Shown in pieces: positions 1 to 7,770 of a DNA stretch of 64,000 nucleotides (positions within the stretch are counted from its first letter, which is position 1; the number at the start of each line of letters is the position of its first letter). Where the stretch lies: positions 74,986 through 138,985 of the forward strand of contig JAJXXT010000024.1 of NCBI GenBank assembly GCA_021780935.1, written 5' to 3'. Made by a program: the position numbers and the translations under genes. This DNA comes from Pseudomonadota bacterium (GTDB lineage: Bacteria; Pseudomonadota; Alphaproteobacteria; Acetobacterales; Acetobacteraceae). The notes beneath the pieces were generated by a model. The model was not told where the DNA came from. It did not search any database and saw only the letters and a list, made by a program, of their open reading frames with translations.

Positions 1-836
1 GCCCCTGGGTGACGACGCTCGGCCGGCGCGACCCCGTCACCGCCGGGCTTCCGGGTTGGAACCACGGGCGGCCCGCCTGGGGCCCGTGGTATCGCCGCCT
101 CGCCGCGGTGCGGAACCCGGACGTGCCGAGCGACGTGCTGATGCGCGCGGGGCAGGGCGGGGGACCGCTGCTCGTCACCGCCCATGTCGGGCGCGGCCAT
201 GTCGCGATGCTGCTCTCCGACCAGATCTGGCTGTGGTCACGCGGGCATATGGGCGGCGGCCCACAGGCGGAGCTGCTGCGCCGCGTCGCCCACTGGTCGA
301 TGGGCGAGCCATCGCTGGCCGAGAACCGGCTCGTCGCGAGTGTCGCGCGTGGCGTGCTGACCGTCTCCCGCCGCAGCCTCGCCGCCACCCCCCCGCCACC
401 CGCCACCGTGACCGGCCCGAACGGCGTCACCCACACTCTGAAACTGGCGCAAGTCCGACCAGGCCTGGCCCGCGCCCGCCTGCCGGCGCCGCAGGTCGGC
501 GTCTGGCGCGTCGACGAGGGTGGGCTTTCCGCCTTTGCCGCCGCCGGCCCCGCCGACCCGCCGGAGTTCGCTGATTTGCGTGCGACCGCGACCATCCTCC
601 GCCCGGCCGTCGCCGCCTCGCATGGCGCCGTGGTCTGGCTCGATCCCAAGGGCGCACCGGCGTTGCGCATGGTCGAGCCCGGCCGCCTCACCAAGGGCGA
701 TGGCTGGATCGGCCTGCTGCGCCGGCACGCCCATGTGGTGACGGGGGTGGACGCGGTGAAGCTGCTGCCCGCGTGGGCGGCGCTGACGCTGATCCTCCTG
801 CTTGCCGTGTTCGCCTGGCGGCGCGAAGGTCGCTGA
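1..836 (+). CDS. C-terminal part of a membrane protein with a GATase1-like domain (COG5426-like)
   Basis: The reading frame is open from the window edge, so the true start lies upstream. The visible part has the stretch LLVTAHVGRGHVAMLLSDQ followed by IWLWSRGHMGGGPQ and ELLRRVAHWSM. These are typical of large uncharacterised bacterial membrane proteins with a glutamine-amidotransferase-like fold, usually encoded beside MoxR and DUF58 proteins. A last hydrophobic helix (ALTLILLLAVFAW) and a short basic tail end the protein, so it is probably membrane anchored with a long periplasmic part. Its molecular role is unknown. Confidence 0.7.
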   Translation, partial: PWVTTLGRRDPVTAGLPGWNHGRPAWGPWYRRLAAVRNPDVPSDVLMRAGQGGGPLLVTAHVGRGHVAMLLSDQIWLWSRGHMGGGPQAELLRRVAHWSMGEPSLAENRLVASVARGVLTVSRRSLAATPPPPATVTGPNGVTHTLKLAQVRPGLARARLPAPQVGVWRVDEGGLSAFAAAGPADPPEFADLRATATILRPAVAASHGAVVWLDPKGAPALRMVEPGRLTKGDGWIGLLRRHAHVVTGVDAVKLLPAWAALTLILLLAVFAWRREGR

Positions 837-869
837 ACCCGGCAGAGCAGGGAACCCGGTTGCAGGGGA

Positions 870-1403
870 GTGTGTGCCTTCCAGGACAATGACGGTGGTG
901 ATTTCGCCCCTGGCGCGGGCGGCGGCCCGCTGCTGGCGCTGGTGGGATTCGTGGGTCTCACGCTGCTCGTTGGCATCACCGCCGGTGTTGCGACCTCGGC
1001 GGGCGTGCGCGTCTGGTATCCGTCGCTTATCGCGCCACCGGGCACGCCGCCCAATGCCGCCTTCCCCGTCGTCTGGACTGCGCTCTATGTCTTGATGGGG
1101 GTGGCGGCGTGGCGGATCTGGCAGTTCGCCCCACGTCCCGGCGCCTATGCCTCGCTGCGTCTGTGGGGTTGGCAGCTCCTCGTCAACGCGGCCTGGTCCC
1201 CGGCCTTTTTCTCGCTGCACGCGATCGGCGCCGCGCTATGCATCTGCCTCCTGCTGCTGGTCCTGGTGGTCGCGACCGTCGCCGCCTTCGCCCGCCGGGA
1301 CCGTCTCGCCGGGCTGCTGCTCGCGCCCTATCCGCTCTGGGTCGCCTACGCGATCTGGCTCAACGCCGGCTTCTGGTGGCTCAACGGCAGGCATTTTCCC
1401 TGA
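870..1403 (+). CDS. TspO/MBR family protein
   Basis: This is a 177-residue, five-helix membrane protein. It carries the family signature WYPSL, then PPGTPPNAAFPVVWTALY and LMGVAAWR. Late aromatic positions (W..NAAWSPAFF and WLNAGFWWLNG) also fit TspO, which binds tetrapyrroles and, in alphaproteobacteria, modulates porphyrin-linked regulation. The GTG start at 870 follows an AGGGGAG ribosome-binding sequence that nearly touches it, so a slightly later start is possible. The N-terminal 20 residues are glycine-rich and not part of the core. Confidence 0.88.
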   Translation: MCAFQDNDGGDFAPGAGGGPLLALVGFVGLTLLVGITAGVATSAGVRVWYPSLIAPPGTPPNAAFPVVWTALYVLMGVAAWRIWQFAPRPGAYASLRLWGWQLLVNAAWSPAFFSLHAIGAALCICLLLLVLVVATVAAFARRDRLAGLLLAPYPLWVAYAIWLNAGFWWLNGRHFP

Positions 1404-1464
1404 GGGGCGCGCCCGCCTGGAAGTGGACCGGCTTCGCAGGCGCGGCCGCGGGTGCTAGAATCTC

Positions 1465-2046
1465 ATGATGAAGATGCGTCTTGCCCTGCTGATAGTCGCC
1501 CTCGCGGCGCTGCCCGGAATCGCCGCGGCCCAGATCCTGCCGCCGACCAACGGCCAGGTCGGCCCGGCGCAGCACGTGCAGGTCGGGAACAAGCCGGCGC
1601 CCGCGCCGCCCGGCCTGCCCGGCGCGCAATCGACCGGCCCGATCGTCGGTGCCCAGCGGGCGGCGCGCGATCTCTCGCCCAACGCGCAGCTTTTTGATGC
1701 CATCGACCGTGGCGACATCGCCTCCGCGCGCGACGCGCTGAGCCGGGGTGCGGACCTCAACGCCCGCAACGCGCTGGGCGAGACCCCAATTCAGCTCTCG
1801 GTCGACCTCGCGCGCAACGACATCACCTTCCTGTTGCTCTCCGCGCGTGGTGGCGAGCCGGCTCCGGGCGCAAGGCCGCCCGCCAACCCCGTCCACGAGG
1901 TCGCTGCCAGCGGCGTGCCGCAGCGCGTTGCCCCCATCGCACCCGCACCGCGTGCGGCGCCGGCCCAACCGCTGCGGCTCTCCAACAATCCCGGTGTGCC
2001 GAACCCCTCGGCCGGATTCCTCGGCTTCGGACCGGCCCAGCACTGA
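1465..2046 (+). CDS. secreted ankyrin-repeat protein
   Basis: The 193-residue product starts with a clear signal peptide (MRLALLIVALAALPGIAAA, cleavage before Q). Residues about 75-115 form roughly one to one-and-a-half ankyrin repeats (AQLFDAIDRGDIASARDAL, RGADLNARNALGETPIQL). Flanks are Pro/Ala-rich and look disordered. Periplasmic location and a protein-binding role are likely; no enzyme motif is seen. Start could be either of two ATGs 3 bp apart. It lies 22 bp upstream of the creatininase gene and may be co-transcribed with it. Confidence 0.75.
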   Translation: MMKMRLALLIVALAALPGIAAAQILPPTNGQVGPAQHVQVGNKPAPAPPGLPGAQSTGPIVGAQRAARDLSPNAQLFDAIDRGDIASARDALSRGADLNARNALGETPIQLSVDLARNDITFLLLSARGGEPAPGARPPANPVHEVAASGVPQRVAPIAPAPRAAPAQPLRLSNNPGVPNPSAGFLGFGPAQH

Positions 2047-2068
2047 ACCCGAAAACGGAGTGACCCGC

Positions 2069-2893
2069 ATGACCGAGGTTGACTGGACCCGCTGCACGGG
2101 CCCGGAAATCCGTGCCCTGGCCGCCCGTGGCGGAGCGCTGGCCGTGCTCCCCGTCGGCTCCCTGGAACAGCATGGCCCGCATTTGCCGGTGATCACGGAC
2201 ACGCGCACGGCCTGGGAGATTTCCATCCGCGCCGCGCGCCTCGCCGCCGCGACCATGCCGGTGCTGGTCCTGCCCGGCATGTGGACCGGGATGAGCGAAC
2301 ACCACCTGCCGTTTGGTGGCACAATAAGTCTCAATTTCAGTGAATTCCGAGGTGTTCTTTCGGGTGTCGTGCGGAGCCTTCGCGCCATCGGCTTTGCCCG
2401 GCTGCTGCTGGTCAACGGCCATGGCGGCAACATCGACCCGCTCGCCGTCGCCGCCCGGGAACTCGCCGTCGAATACGGCCTGCCGGTCGTCGCCACCACG
2501 CCCTGGTTCATCGCCGCCGAGGCCGTCGCCGCCGAACTGGAAACGGCGAAGGGCCCGCAGCATGCCTGCGAGGCCGAGACCTCGGTGATGCTCGCGATGA
2601 TGGGCGACGCGGTGCAGACCGACCGCTTCGAGGAGGCGGTGCGCCAGGCGCCGCCACGCGTGCCGACCCACCCCGGCTTCAGCCGCTTCTGGAGCTTTTC
2701 CGAGCGCGCGCCGGCCACCGGCGTGATGGGTGACCCGCGCCCGGCGACGGCGGCCAAGGGCGAACGCATGCTCGACGCCATGGCCGCAGCCCTCGCGGAC
2801 GCGATGGCCGACCGCGTGCTGTGGCGCGCGCCGGACCCGGTCTGGACCCCCGGCCGCGGCCAGGGCAACACCAACGGCTCAGCACTCGACTAA
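2069..2893 (+). CDS. creatininase-family amidohydrolase
   Basis: This 274-residue protein has the metal-binding layout of the creatininase family: GSLEQHGPHLPVITDT (Glu, His and Asp ligands), VNGHGGNID, and a late acidic HACEAETS segment. Members hydrolyse cyclic amides such as creatinine, or act as formamide/riboflavin-pathway hydrolases; the substrate here is not evident. The ATG at 2069 was chosen because AACGGAG lies 8 nt upstream. An in-frame GTG at 2060 is less likely. Downstream lie a 16-bp tandem duplication and a convergent FAD dehydrogenase gene. Confidence 0.85.
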   Translation: MTEVDWTRCTGPEIRALAARGGALAVLPVGSLEQHGPHLPVITDTRTAWEISIRAARLAAATMPVLVLPGMWTGMSEHHLPFGGTISLNFSEFRGVLSGVVRSLRAIGFARLLLVNGHGGNIDPLAVAARELAVEYGLPVVATTPWFIAAEAVAAELETAKGPQHACEAETSVMLAMMGDAVQTDRFEEAVRQAPPRVPTHPGFSRFWSFSERAPATGVMGDPRPATAAKGERMLDAMAAALADAMADRVLWRAPDPVWTPGRGQGNTNGSALD

Positions 2894-2894
2894 G

Positions 2895-2926
2895 CGGGGG
2901 CTCGACTGAACGGGGGCTCGACTGAA
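2895..2926. repeat. 16-bp tandem duplication after the creatininase gene
   Basis: Two identical copies of CGGGGGCTCGACTGAA lie back to back, followed by a partial third (CGGG). They begin 2 bp after the TAA of the creatininase gene, in the gap between two convergent genes. The last codons of the gene (ACTCGACTAAG) resemble the unit, so the array may have grown from the gene end. Confidence 0.85.
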
Positions 2927-2942
2927 CGGGCGCGCGGCGCGG

Positions 2943-4580
2943 TTACGCCGCCCGTGCGGCCTCGCTGACCATCGCCGCCGCCACCGCCTCGGCGGCGCGG
3001 ATACCGTCGATCGCGGCCGAGAGAATGCCGCCGGCGAACCCCGCCCCTTCGCCCGCCGGGAACAGCCCCCGCGTGTTGATGCTCTCGCCGCTCTCACCGC
3101 GCGGGATGCGCAGCGGCGAGGAGGTGCGGGTCTCGACCCCCGTCATCACCGCGTCCGCCCGGTCGAACCCGGGAATGCGCTGCGCGAAGGCCGGCAGCGC
3201 CTCTCGGATTGCCGCGACCGCGAAATCCGGCAGGCAGGCGGCGAGGTCGGTGGGCGTGACGCCCGGCCGGTAGGACGGCATGACCTCACCGAGCCCGGTC
3301 GAGGCGCGGCCGGCCAGAAAATCACCCACCAACTGCGCCGGCGCCCGATACGCCCCGCCGCCGGCCACGAAGGCCAGGCTCTCCCAGTGCCGCTGGAAGC
3401 CGATCCCGGCGAGCGGCCCGCCGGGATAATCCGCCGGAGAAATACCGACGACGATCCCGGCATTGGCATTGCGCTCGTTGCGCGAATACTGGCTCATCCC
3501 GTTGGTCACCACGCGTCCGGGCTCGGAGGTCGCGGCGACCACCGTGCCGCCGGGGCACATGCAGAAGGAATAGACACCGCGCCCGTTGCTCGCGTGGTGC
3601 ACCAGCTTGTAGTCGGCGGCACCCAGGATCGGGTTGCCGGCATCGGCGCCAAAGCGTGCGCGGTCGATCATTCCCTGCGGATGCTCGATGCGCACGCCGA
3701 TCGAGAACGGCTTTGCCGCCAGCGCCACGCCGCGCGCGTCGAGTGTCGCGAACAGGTCGCGCGCGCTGTGGCCGGGCGCCAGCACCACGTGATCGGCCCG
3801 CAGCGTCTCGCCGCTCGCCAGCACCAGGCCGCAGAGCCGCCTTTCACCCCCGGTCGCATCGATGGCCAGGTCCTCGACGCGCGTCTCGAACCGGTATTCG
3901 CCGCCGAGTTCCTCGATCGCGGCGCGGATTCTCTCCACCATGGAGACCAGGCGGAACGTGCCGATATGCGGCTTGGCGCTGACCAGGATCTCCTCGGGCG
4001 CCCCGGCCCGCACGAACTCCTCCAGCACCTTGCGTCCGAGATGGCGCGGATCGCTGACCCCGGAATACAGCTTGCCGTCGGAGAACGTGCCAGCGCCGCC
4101 CTCACCGAACTGCACGTTGCTCTCCGGCGTCAGCACGCCGCGTCGCCACAGCGCCCAGGTGTCCCGGGTGCGCTCGCGCACGCTCCGTCCGCGTTCGAGA
4201 AGGATCGGCCGAAACCCCGCCTGCGCCAGGATCAGCGCCGCGAACAGCCCGCACGGCCCGGCACCCACGACCACGGGCCGCACCCCGCCCGCAGGTGCCC
4301 GGCTGGCGCCGGGATAGCGCATATCCGGCCGCTCCCGGATCTTGTCATCGCGCGGATGCGCCGTCAGGACGCGCGCCGCGGCGGTGCCGGCAAGCTCCAC
4401 GTCGACGGAGTAGACGAGCCGCACCCGCGCGTGGCCGCGCGCGTCCCACCCACGGCGAAACACGCTGAGCGTCAGCAGGTCGCCGTCAGCGACGCCGAGC
4501 CGTGCCAGCACCGCCTCGCGCAGCGCACCCGGCGTGTGGTCGAGCGGCAGGCGCAGTTCGGTCAGACGCAGCCAGGACAT
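2943..4580 (-). CDS. NAD(P)/FAD-dependent dehydrogenase (COG2509 type)
   Basis: The 545-residue protein has an N-terminal small domain (about residues 1-95). A dinucleotide-binding motif VVVGAGPCGLFAALILAQAG follows near residue 105, ending in the acidic ILLERG strand. Later segments GEGGAGTFSDGKL, HVVLAPGHSARD, GTVVAATSEPGR and LFPAGEGAGFAGGI match the uncharacterised FAD-dependent dehydrogenase family of about 530 residues. The start ATG has only a weak ribosome-binding site. It is the last gene of the long minus-strand run, 47 bp after the cyclase stop, and may be co-transcribed with that cluster. Confidence 0.85.
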   Translation of the reverse strand: MSWLRLTELRLPLDHTPGALREAVLARLGVADGDLLTLSVFRRGWDARGHARVRLVYSVDVELAGTAAARVLTAHPRDDKIRERPDMRYPGASRAPAGGVRPVVVGAGPCGLFAALILAQAGFRPILLERGRSVRERTRDTWALWRRGVLTPESNVQFGEGGAGTFSDGKLYSGVSDPRHLGRKVLEEFVRAGAPEEILVSAKPHIGTFRLVSMVERIRAAIEELGGEYRFETRVEDLAIDATGGERRLCGLVLASGETLRADHVVLAPGHSARDLFATLDARGVALAAKPFSIGVRIEHPQGMIDRARFGADAGNPILGAADYKLVHHASNGRGVYSFCMCPGGTVVAATSEPGRVVTNGMSQYSRNERNANAGIVVGISPADYPGGPLAGIGFQRHWESLAFVAGGGAYRAPAQLVGDFLAGRASTGLGEVMPSYRPGVTPTDLAACLPDFAVAAIREALPAFAQRIPGFDRADAVMTGVETRTSSPLRIPRGESGESINTRGLFPAGEGAGFAGGILSAAIDGIRAAEAVAAAMVSEAARAA

Positions 4581-4627
4581 GCGCCGGCCTAGCCGCTGGC
4601 GCCGTCGATGTCACGCCTCGCTGGCGG

Positions 4628-5680
4628 TCATACCGTCGCGATGGGTGTTGCTGGCGAACCGACCGCGCCAGGCAGCCGCAGCGGCGGTGCGGTCAGCAGA
4701 AACCGGCTGCGCCCCGCCGCGCGCAGCCAGTCCGCCAGAGCCGTCAGATGCCACAACTCGCCGAGATAGACGCCGAGGCGGAACAGGCAATGGGCGTGCA
4801 GCGGCAGGGTGGCGCAGACATCCTCGGCGCAGGGCCGCGCGGGGTGCGCCTCCACCGCGTAGTTATCGGCGATCAGCGCCACCACGCCGCTGGCGCCGAT
4901 CCAGTCGAGCAGCCTGTCATCGCGCCCGTCGAGCATCGGCGCCGAGGCAAACAGCTTCTCCCGGTCCGGCTGCTTGCCCATGCCCAGCAGCATTTCCGCA
5001 AAGCCGGTGCGAAACAGCAGGAAATCGCCCGGCTCCACGCTCACGCCGTCCGCGGCCATGATCTGCATCAGCCGCTCATGGCCGACGATCTCAGCCGTTG
5101 GCCCGGTATGCGCCAGCAGGTCCACCAGCACGCCGCGCCCCTGCATGCAGGCGACAGCCATGTTCTCGACCCCGAGCCGGTGTGCGCCCGGCGTCCGACC
5201 GGTTTCGTGCGCCGTGGTGCCGGTCCAGGCCAGCGGCCCCACGATATCCTCGCCGGCGCGATAACCGTTGTAGAAACGATCCTCCGGCACGCCATCGCCG
5301 TCGGCGTCGAACATCTGGCCGACATGGGCGAGGCTGTCCCACTGGGTCGAATATTGCAGCGTCAGCATCACCCGGTCGTCGCAGATCACGTCGGTTGCCG
5401 TCGGGTCGTCGCAGCGCAGCGGATAGGTCATGTTCGGCACGCCGTGCTCCCGGCGCGTCGGCTCCAGCACCGGCGGGTTGCGCCGCGGGTTCAGCACGTT
5501 GCCGCCGGGGAAATCGAGCGGCAGCGAGAGGCAGAAACTCCGCCCCTCCCGCACTTCCGCAATCCCCTGCAGCACCTTCGCCGGGGTCAGCAGATTGGCC
5601 CGGCCAAGCTGGTCGTCCGGTCCCCAATCGCCCCAGGTCGAGTGCTGCGGCCGGCGCGTCCAGCGCGGGTTCGCGTCCAT
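4628..5680 (-). CDS. cyclase / kynurenine-formamidase-like metal hydrolase
   Basis: The 350-residue product belongs to the cyclase family (PF04199). It has QHSTWGDWGPDDQLGRAN near the N-terminus, then SLPLDFPGG, QWDSLAHVGQMFDADGDG with the metal-binding His, and GVLVDLLAH. Family members hydrolyse N-formyl or cyclic amide bonds using zinc or manganese. The ATG at 5680 overlaps the TGA of the upstream dioxygenase gene by one base (TGATG), so the two are probably translationally coupled. The frame is open further upstream, but that part is only a shadow of the dioxygenase gene. Confidence 0.85.
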   Translation of the reverse strand: MDANPRWTRRPQHSTWGDWGPDDQLGRANLLTPAKVLQGIAEVREGRSFCLSLPLDFPGGNVLNPRRNPPVLEPTRREHGVPNMTYPLRCDDPTATDVICDDRVMLTLQYSTQWDSLAHVGQMFDADGDGVPEDRFYNGYRAGEDIVGPLAWTGTTAHETGRTPGAHRLGVENMAVACMQGRGVLVDLLAHTGPTAEIVGHERLMQIMAADGVSVEPGDFLLFRTGFAEMLLGMGKQPDREKLFASAPMLDGRDDRLLDWIGASGVVALIADNYAVEAHPARPCAEDVCATLPLHAHCLFRLGVYLGELWHLTALADWLRAAGRSRFLLTAPPLRLPGAVGSPATPIATV

Positions 5681-6570
5681 CACGCCGCCTGCGCCAGCGT
5701 CGGGGCCACGTCGGCGACCGTCGTGCGGCGCAGCTCGCGCACCTCGTTCGCGGGATAGGCGCGGGCGCGGTGCATCGTCACGCGGTTGTCCCACATCACC
5801 ACATCATGCAGCGTCCAGCGATCCGCGTGCACGCGCTCGCGCCGGGTCGCGTGTTCGGTCAAATCACGCAACAACATCCGCGCCTCCGGCACCGGCATGC
5901 CGCGGATCGCGCCGGCGTGGCTGGCAAGAAACAGCGAGAGCCGCCGCGTGACGGGATGCCGCCGCACCAGGCGCTGCGGCACTGGCTGCCAGCGCGCCCG
6001 CTCCGCCTCGGTCCAGTCCTCGAAACCGAGCGAGCCGCGGGAATAGAGCTGGCTGTGCTCGGCGACCAGGTCGCGGATTTCCGCCTGCATCGCCGCATCC
6101 AGCGTGTCCCATGCCGCCCGCATGTCGGCGAACTCGGTCTTGCCGCCGCGGCTGGTCAGCACGCGGGCCGAGAGGATGGAATATTTCGCGGGCGTCGGCT
6201 TGAAGCTGCTGTCGCTGTGCCAGAGCATGTTGCCTAGCCCGAACAGTCGCCGCCGGTCGTCGCGCGCCAGCACCTCGCCGTTCCTGCCGAGGTTGGAGAT
6301 GTCGTTGAGATGCGCCTCGGCCAGCCGCCGCTCCGCGCCCTGCGCGATATCGCCGGTCGCCAGCTCCAGCTCGCCGAAGTTTTGTCCAAAGGCGAGCTGC
6401 TGCTCGTCGGTGATGGCCTGCGCCGGAAAATGCAGCACCGCATAGCGGTTCATCCCCGCCTCGATCGCGGCCAGCGTCGGCGCATCGAGTTTCCGGCGCA
6501 GATCGATGCCGGTCACGACGCCAAAGAAATCCGGCCGCTCCAGCGGGCTCGCGGGACGAATGGCAAGCAT
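5680..6570 (-). CDS. TauD/TfdA-family Fe(II)/2-oxoglutarate dioxygenase
   Basis: The 296-residue product contains the 2-His-1-carboxylate site: H-x-D in NMLWHSDSSFKPTPAK, and the distal His in WDNRVTMHRAR followed by an Arg for 2-oxoglutarate. Length and fold markers (FFGVVTGIDLRR at the N-terminus) fit taurine/2,4-D-type dioxygenases. GGAGG lies 5 nt before the ATG at 6570 and fixes the start. It is the fourth gene of an overlapping catabolic set (AtzG-like, amidase, PLP enzyme, dioxygenase, cyclase). It probably oxidises an intermediate of that pathway; the substrate is unknown. Confidence 0.9.
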   Translation of the reverse strand: MLAIRPASPLERPDFFGVVTGIDLRRKLDAPTLAAIEAGMNRYAVLHFPAQAITDEQQLAFGQNFGELELATGDIAQGAERRLAEAHLNDISNLGRNGEVLARDDRRRLFGLGNMLWHSDSSFKPTPAKYSILSARVLTSRGGKTEFADMRAAWDTLDAAMQAEIRDLVAEHSQLYSRGSLGFEDWTEAERARWQPVPQRLVRRHPVTRRLSLFLASHAGAIRGMPVPEARMLLRDLTEHATRRERVHADRWTLHDVVMWDNRVTMHRARAYPANEVRELRRTTVADVAPTLAQAA

Positions 6571-6593
6571 GTGCGTCCTCCGTTTTGCGCCGC

Positions 6594-7769
6594 TTATAGC
6601 ACGGTCCGCAGGATCTCCCCCAGACGCTCGAAATCCGTCGCCTCGTTGTAGGCCTGGGCGGAGATGCGCAGCCACAGCGCGTCGTCCAGCGCATGCACCG
6701 GCGCGTCGCAGCCGGCATCCATCAGCCGTCCGCGCAGCGCCAGCGCCGTTTCATTCGTGCCGACGCCCGGGATACGCACCGCCGCCATGGCGCCGCACAC
6801 GCCGTTGCCGTGCCCGGTCTCGGTTCCGACACGTTCCGCGAGCCGGGCCGAGGCCGCCGCCGCCATCGCCGCGTTGCGCTGCATCAGCGCCTCGCCACCA
6901 AGCGCCGCGTGAAAATCCAGCGCCGCGCCGATCGCCAGATATGCGCTGGGGTCGATCGTGCCGGTCCAGTCGAACTCGGCGAGGAAGCCCTTATCGAGCC
7001 CGTGGCTGATCACCGCCGGATGCAATCCCGCCTGCGCCTCAGGCCGCGCATGCAGGAACGCACAGCCTTTTGGCGCAAACAGCCATTTATGCGCGTTGCC
7101 GGTGTACCAGTCGGCGCCGATGGCCGCGACATCGAGCGGTATCTGGCCGGGCGCATGCGCGCCATCCACCAGCACGCGCACGCCACGCTCGTGGCACAGC
7201 GTCACAAGCTCGCGGATCGGCACGATGACGGCGCTCGGCGAGGTGATGTGGTCGAGCACCGCGAGGCGCGTGCGCGGGCTGATCGCGCCGGCGATGCTGG
7301 CCAGGATCGCCGCATCGTCCGGGCGGGGCCAGGGCAGCGCGGCCTCGACCAGCCGCGCGCCGGTCCGCGCCGCGACATGGCGCGCCGTGTTGCGTACAGC
7401 GCCATAGACGTGGCTCAGCATCAGGATCTCGTCACCAGGGGCGAAATCCAGCGAGCGCAGCACCGCGTTCGCGCCGGTCGTGGCGTTCGGCACGAAGGCC
7501 AGATCCTCCGCCGCCGCGCCGACATGGACGGCAAGCCTGCCCGCCGCCTCGCGCAGCGCGCCCGGCAGCACGCGGTTGAAGAACCGCGAGGTCTGCGCCT
7601 CCATCGTCGCACGCCAGCGATCCTGCTCGCCCAGCACCACGCGCGGGGTCGCGCCATAGGAGCCATGGTTGACGGTGCAGGCACCCGGGTCGATCAGGAA
7701 CGCATCGCGGATGGCCGCACCGAGCGCCGCCATGTTGCCCCGTGCTGCCATGTCGCCCAGCGCTGCCAT
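6594..7769 (-). CDS. class-V aminotransferase-like PLP enzyme (isopenicillin-N epimerase type)
   Basis: The 391-residue protein has the fold-type I PLP site: the Schiff-base lysine in WYTGNAHKWLFAPKG, Asp in VLVDGAHAPGQ, and the N-terminal TVNHGSYGATP that marks the isopenicillin-N epimerase-like branch. Enzymes of this branch act as epimerases, desulfurases or lyases on amino acids. The ATG at 7769 lies 1 bp from the amidase stop. Two more in-frame ATGs follow at 18-bp steps inside a triplicated segment, so the exact start is uncertain (7769, 7751 or 7733). Confidence 0.85.
   Translation of the reverse strand: MAALGDMAARGNMAALGAAIRDAFLIDPGACTVNHGSYGATPRVVLGEQDRWRATMEAQTSRFFNRVLPGALREAAGRLAVHVGAAAEDLAFVPNATTGANAVLRSLDFAPGDEILMLSHVYGAVRNTARHVAARTGARLVEAALPWPRPDDAAILASIAGAISPRTRLAVLDHITSPSAVIVPIRELVTLCHERGVRVLVDGAHAPGQIPLDVAAIGADWYTGNAHKWLFAPKGCAFLHARPEAQAGLHPAVISHGLDKGFLAEFDWTGTIDPSAYLAIGAALDFHAALGGEALMQRNAAMAAAASARLAERVGTETGHGNGVCGAMAAVRIPGVGTNETALALRGRLMDAGCDAPVHALDDALWLRISAQAYNEATDFERLGEILRTVL
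7716..7769 (-). repeat. three degenerate 18-bp repeats, each opening with ATG
   Basis: On the minus strand three successive 18-bp units (7769-7752, 7751-7734, 7733-7716) each begin with ATGGC and encode MAALGD, MAARGN and MAALGA. They place three in-frame start codons at the head of the PLP-enzyme gene. The third has a GGGG stretch at a ribosome-binding distance. Confidence 0.75.
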
Positions 7770-7770
7770 G

